Shown here piece after piece: positions 60,665 through 64,000 of a stretch of 64,000 nucleotides of DNA. Location of the stretch: assembly GCA_015698285.1 (NCBI GenBank), contig CP048685.1, positions 682,001-746,000 on the forward strand. Direction: 5' to 3'. Source of the DNA: Candidatus Nitronauta litoralis. Lineage in GTDB: Bacteria; Nitrospinota; Nitrospinia; Nitrospinales; Nitrospinaceae. Every line of letters starts with the position of its first letter. Position 1 is the stretch's first letter. The position numbers and the translations under genes were made by a program. The notes under the pieces were generated by a model. That model saw only the letters and a program-made list of their open reading frames with translations. It made no database searches and was not told the DNA's origin.

Positions 60665-61690
60665 TTATTCAGTGGTAACCGGCGGTTGGCGATAGGCTGC
60701 CAGGGCTTCCTGAATGAGACGCTTGGTTTGATGCGTGTGTCTTGAAGAAAAATGAAACACGTGCAGGTTGCGCACAGCGGCGCGGCGGGCCAGAGTCCCG
60801 GCTTGCGCTGAGGTCAGATGACAACGGTCACGCGCCCGGTCTTCTTCCTCGGCTAAAAAGGGTGACTCACAAAAAAACCGGTCGGCTCCCTGAACGAGGT
60901 CGACGATTCGCGCACTGTTCTCCTCGTTATAAACCGTGTCCGTAATGTAGGCGATTTTTTGCCCTTCAGTCGTCACCACCAGTTCGCGTTTCAGTTCCTC
61001 AACCGAGCGTTGCTCGTTACGCCGTCCCTGTTCGTCGAGGATGGTGACCTCCAGCGAATCGGCTTCAGCCGCTCCGTTCTCCTGAATGATCTGTTTAAAC
61101 CTGCTGAGCCAGGGACCGGGAAACAATTTCAACGTATCGAGTTTATCTTTATCAATATTGACTCTGGGTTTTTCGATCATGGCGTATCCCAGACAAGGCA
61201 CACGGTGTTCCAGGATCGCCGTCTCCACCCTGAAGGTTTCTTCATCGAGCAGGGTTTTGCCATCAAAGGGGACCTCGTGTTCATTCGATGGTTCAAAACG
61301 ATCGAGCGCCCTGAAAGTTGCCTTGAGCAGGCGGTCCGGGTGCACCTCGGTCACTTCGAGGTTGACCGATTCTTCATAGCGATCCACCAGGTTCCAGGTG
61401 AAACCGGCGAGCTTGCCCTTAACGTTCTCGATAAAATTTACCGGACCGTATAAGCGTATGGTCTTGCCCTGCCCGAACACCACACGCAGGAGGCGGTCGA
61501 ATCCAATAAAGTGATCCATGTGTGTGTGGGTGACAAACACATCGGACACCTTGAGTAAATTGGACGGAGATAACCGGTGGATCTCTCCAAGATCGATCAG
61601 CATGGCCCGCTTTTCGTAAAGAAACTCGACGAAAAGCCCTGGGTCACCCAACGGATTATTGACCAGTCTGGCTTGCAGGATTGTTTTCAT
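60665..61690 (-). CDS. RNase Z-like metallo-beta-lactamase hydrolase
   Basis: A 341-residue metal-dependent hydrolase with THTHMDH (His55, His57, Asp59, His60) in FVTHTHMDHFIGFDRLLRVVFGQGK, AYITDTVYNEENSARIVDLVQGADRFFCESPFL near residue 240 and HLTSAQAGTLARRAAVRNLHVFHFSSRH near the end, the set of zinc ligands of the tRNase Z/ElaC group. The family cuts the 3' trailer of tRNAs, though the middle part (RFEPSNEHEVPFDGKTLLDEETFRVETAIL) is longer than in ElaC and it may be a separate class. It lies 25 bases downstream of prfB on the same strand. No export signal. Confidence 0.82.
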   Translation of the reverse strand: MKTILQARLVNNPLGDPGLFVEFLYEKRAMLIDLGEIHRLSPSNLLKVSDVFVTHTHMDHFIGFDRLLRVVFGQGKTIRLYGPVNFIENVKGKLAGFTWNLVDRYEESVNLEVTEVHPDRLLKATFRALDRFEPSNEHEVPFDGKTLLDEETFRVETAILEHRVPCLGYAMIEKPRVNIDKDKLDTLKLFPGPWLSRFKQIIQENGAAEADSLEVTILDEQGRRNEQRSVEELKRELVVTTEGQKIAYITDTVYNEENSARIVDLVQGADRFFCESPFLAEEEDRARDRCHLTSAQAGTLARRAAVRNLHVFHFSSRHTHQTKRLIQEALAAYRQPPVTTE

Positions 61691-61715
61691 TCTATTAGTT
61701 GGAATTTCCCGGGAC

Positions 61716-62832
61716 TCAACCGGAATCCCCTTCCTTGGTCACACCCAGCAGGAACGCCTCGATGAACTTGTCGAGGTCGCCGTCGAGTACCGCATCGACG
61801 TTGCCGCTTTCCACACCGGTGCGCAGATCCTTGACCATACGGTAAGGATGCAGAACATAGGAGCGGATCTGACTGCCCCATTCAATTTTTTTCTTCTGCT
61901 TCTCCATTTCCTTTTTTTCTTCTTCCTGCTTTTCACGTTCCACTTCAAACAGGCGTGCCTTGAGCACCTTCATGGCCGAAGCCTTGTTCTTGTGCTGAGA
62001 GCGTTCATTCTGGCACTGCACCACAATCCCGCTCGGCTTATGGGTGATACGCACGGCAGAGTCGGTGGTGTTAACCCCCTGCCCGCCAGGCCCCGAAGCG
62101 CGATACACGTCGATCTTAAGATCGTCTTCTTTAATGTCGATTTCAAAATCGTCTTCCACTTCCGGGTAAACGAAAACGGAAGCGAACGAGGTGTGTCGTC
62201 GTTTGTTGGCATCGAACGGGGAAATACGAACCAGACGGTGAACGCCAATTTCCGAACGCAGGTAGCCGTAGGCGTAATCACCAATAATATGCACCGTTGC
62301 GCTCTTGATGCCAGCCTCTTCGCCATACTGCATGTCGAGCACTTCCGTTTTGTAGCCGCGCACCTCTCCCCAGCGCAGGTACATGCGGAACAACATCTGG
62401 GCCCAGTCCTGCGACTCGGTTCCCCCTGCGCCTGAGTTGATGGACACCAGGGCATTGTTGGAATCCTGATCTCCGGAGAGCATGGCCTTGAGTTCCGCCT
62501 CGGCCAGCATTTTTTCGAGGTTTTCGATCATGCCGGTGCATTCGTCGAGCATGGAGTCGTCACCCTCCTCCTCGGACATGGTCACCAGCGTTTCGAGGTC
62601 TTCGTTTTCTTTATGCAGGTTTTCCCAGATCTCGACACTGCGCCGCAATGTCGAACGACGCTGTTGAGTTTTCTGGGCTACGGTGTTGTCATCCCAGAAG
62701 TTGGGAGCGGCGATTTGCTCGTCCAGAGAGGCGATTTCCTGCTGTTTTTGATCGACGTCAAAGAAACCCCCGGATGCGGTCGATTCGCGTGGCGAGGTCC
62801 TGGGTTTGTTTTTTCAGCTCTTCAAGTAACAT
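61716..62832 (-). CDS. prfB: Peptide chain release factor 2 with programmed +1 frameshift
   Basis: The ATG at 62832 starts 24 codons ending in an in-frame TGA (62760-62758) inside CTTTGAC, preceded by GGGGG three bases before TTTCTT; reading continues one base on, giving a 371-residue RF2. This is the classic autoregulatory arrangement: low RF2 lets ribosomes pause at TGA and slip. The joined protein has SGPGGQGVNTTDSAVRI with the GGQ motif that triggers hydrolysis, and RISPFDANKRR with the SPF stop-reading motif. It recognises UAA and UGA. The hydrolase gene follows closely. Confidence 0.95.
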
Positions 62833-63137
62833 GGTAATCCTTAAAAAAAATTGAACTGGCGGTATTGTCGCCAATCCAGATAGAGATTGCAAGAAGGAGT
62901 AACCGTTTCAAACAGTTGACCCGCATGGCCGGGTTCTTTATACTGCTGTGGTGGGTATAGCCCTGTATCTGCAATGTTTTCAAATCCATCCCGGCATTCC
63001 GCCACCTGCATTTTTCCCGTACTCAAGATATCCCCGGCGGAATCCGAAAAAGCTAGTGGGCAAGTTCCAAAAAGCACTTCTGATTAATTATCGGGTCTCC
63101 TGTTTTTTTGTCGGCACCCGGCCTGCATTGTGACTGC
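62833..63137. other. Intergenic stretch, no gene
   Basis: 305 bases between the divergent prfB and GT-C-like genes. A 78-codon minus-strand frame at 62841-63077 has no ribosome site or biased codons and I do not accept it. Confidence 0.4.
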
Positions 63138-64000
63138 ATGAATACCCTGCACCTCGTATTCCCCATCCTGATCGCTGCCGCCGTTTTTGTCTTGCGTTGG
63201 CCGCATTTGCGGTTCCCGCTGGACGAGGATATGGCGACCTACACCTACATCGCACGATTCCGGCATCGCGGTCTTAAGTGGAAGCGAGACGCGTTCCTTT
63301 TTCTTTACCCGATCTGGCGTCTGCAGTTGATCGATCGCATCTATGGCAAGCCCGAGGGAGGCCCGATGCGGGTCCGGCTTTTCATTGCGGCGCATAATGT
63401 CATCACATCAATCGTGACCTATGGACTGGTCTTCACTTTATCCGGCAATTTCTGGGTAGGGTTTATCGCAGGATTGCTTTCAGCCTTTTTCCTCACTTCG
63501 CCCTCTCTGGAAGCGGAGTCCTTCAACACTGAGCCCTGTTACCTGCCATTTTTATTGACCGGATTCTGGCTTGCCCTGCTCGACCCGGCCTACGCCGTAT
63601 TCGCGGGCCTGGCCTGGGGACTGATGATCGTGGGAAAACTCACCACCGCGGTCTACGTACCGGCTTTCCTGATTCTGATGTGGCTGGAGCAGGGAGCAGA
63701 GCCTACGTTCAACGCCTTTATGGCAGCAGGACTGGTTGTCGCAGCCTCCACAGCCTTCGATGCCGCACGGGGATTTCTCGATGTTGAATCACTGGGACAA
63801 ATCAAGTCACGCATGATCGCCACCCTGCGCACCGCGCAACGCGACCCCATGTTGCCCCGGATGTTGGGTGATCTAAAATTGATCGGTGCCGAAACCTTGC
63901 CGGTGTGGCTGCTGGGACTTCCCGCGCTGGCAGGAGCAATCGTAGCACCGCAAGGTCACTGGCTGGCGGTTCTCACCGGAATGACCCTGTTCGTACTGAT
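63138..64000 (+). CDS. Polytopic membrane protein, GT-C-like, cut by the window end
   Basis: The ATG at 63138 opens a frame with no stop to the window end (287 codons). It begins with a hydrophobic helix (LHLVFPILIAAAVFVLR) and then FPLDEDMATYTYIARFRHRG, an acidic first loop like the catalytic loop of GT-C glycosyltransferases, several further helices and a soluble segment (LDVESLGQIKSRMIATLRTAQRD). It resembles in plan the protein at 58725-60233. Probably another sugar transferase for surface glycans. C terminus unknown. Confidence 0.72.
   Translation, partial: MNTLHLVFPILIAAAVFVLRWPHLRFPLDEDMATYTYIARFRHRGLKWKRDAFLFLYPIWRLQLIDRIYGKPEGGPMRVRLFIAAHNVITSIVTYGLVFTLSGNFWVGFIAGLLSAFFLTSPSLEAESFNTEPCYLPFLLTGFWLALLDPAYAVFAGLAWGLMIVGKLTTAVYVPAFLILMWLEQGAEPTFNAFMAAGLVVAASTAFDAARGFLDVESLGQIKSRMIATLRTAQRDPMLPRMLGDLKLIGAETLPVWLLGLPALAGAIVAPQGHWLAVLTGMTLFVL

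Noticed and set aside
62841-63077. 78-codon minus-strand gene upstream of prfB
   Set aside because: No ribosome site, Cys- and Pro-rich random-looking sequence, lies in the divergent spacer.

Overview
The window is a typical bacterial chromosome segment, gene-dense and of medium GC, with no rRNA, tRNA, CRISPR array, phage or insertion sequence that I can see. The combination of a Cu nitrite reductase (NirK), a molybdopterin-guanine-dinucleotide operon, a two-heme cytochrome c fused to an ethylbenzene-dehydrogenase-type heme domain, hopanoid and carotenoid genes, a large outer-membrane porin and many DUF1566, NHL and TPR proteins fits a nitrite-oxidising marine bacterium of the Nitrospina/Nitrospinota type. 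This assignment is inference from gene content only.

Layout. 0.1-4.6 kb (+): a zinc-ribbon acidic protein, an RDD membrane protein, and a class V aminotransferase followed by serA, probably serine synthesis, ending in a strong terminator. 4.6-16.9 kb (nearly all -): an accessory island with a parvulin, an unknown protein, eight genes carrying nine DUF1566 (Lcl C-terminal) domains, a CPHT glutaredoxin-like protein, a small secreted protein, an LRR protein, a TPR protein, an NHL propeller and an unknown acidic protein. 17.1-23.9 kb: a B12-type radical SAM enzyme, a TPR protein with a MidA-like methyltransferase, and a second NHL-type propeller. 24-31 kb (-): the cytochrome/EBDH-like protein and its periplasmic partner, alpha-glucan phosphorylase with a STAS protein, a PhnC/PhnD pair with no permease, and a small cytochrome c behind a near-perfect sigma-70 promoter. 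31.4-37.7 kb: a PfpI-like protein, two adjacent cyclophilins (cytoplasmic and exported), a TgpA-like transglutaminase and a PAS-GGDEF protein.

37.9-48.4 kb: a sigma-54 activator, nirK (opposite strand), a fused MobB-MobA, MoeA, an exported FG-GAP-like protein, a highly expressed porin and a SurA-like chaperone. These genes would serve a molybdenum- and copper-dependent nitrogen metabolism in the periplasm. 48.4-53.1 kb: HpnA-like and CruF-like lipid genes, YajQ, two tiny related membrane proteins, a LOG-family protein and a cyclic-nucleotide-binding domain protein. 53.4-60.2 kb: a glycosyltransferase cluster (GT2, DUF2304, a frameshifted GT4, an intact GT4, ParDE, a GT4 tail remnant, a GT-C-like membrane protein). 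Its central part is bracketed by two inverted copies of one palindromic repeat. 60.6-64 kb: an RNase Z-like hydrolase, prfB with its programmed +1 frameshift, and the start of a GT-C-like membrane protein cut by the window end.

The least explained parts are the DUF1566 island, the repeat-bracketed glycosyltransferase/toxin segment, and TTGCA-type palindromes near nirK, the sigma-54 regulator and the secreted-protein gene.
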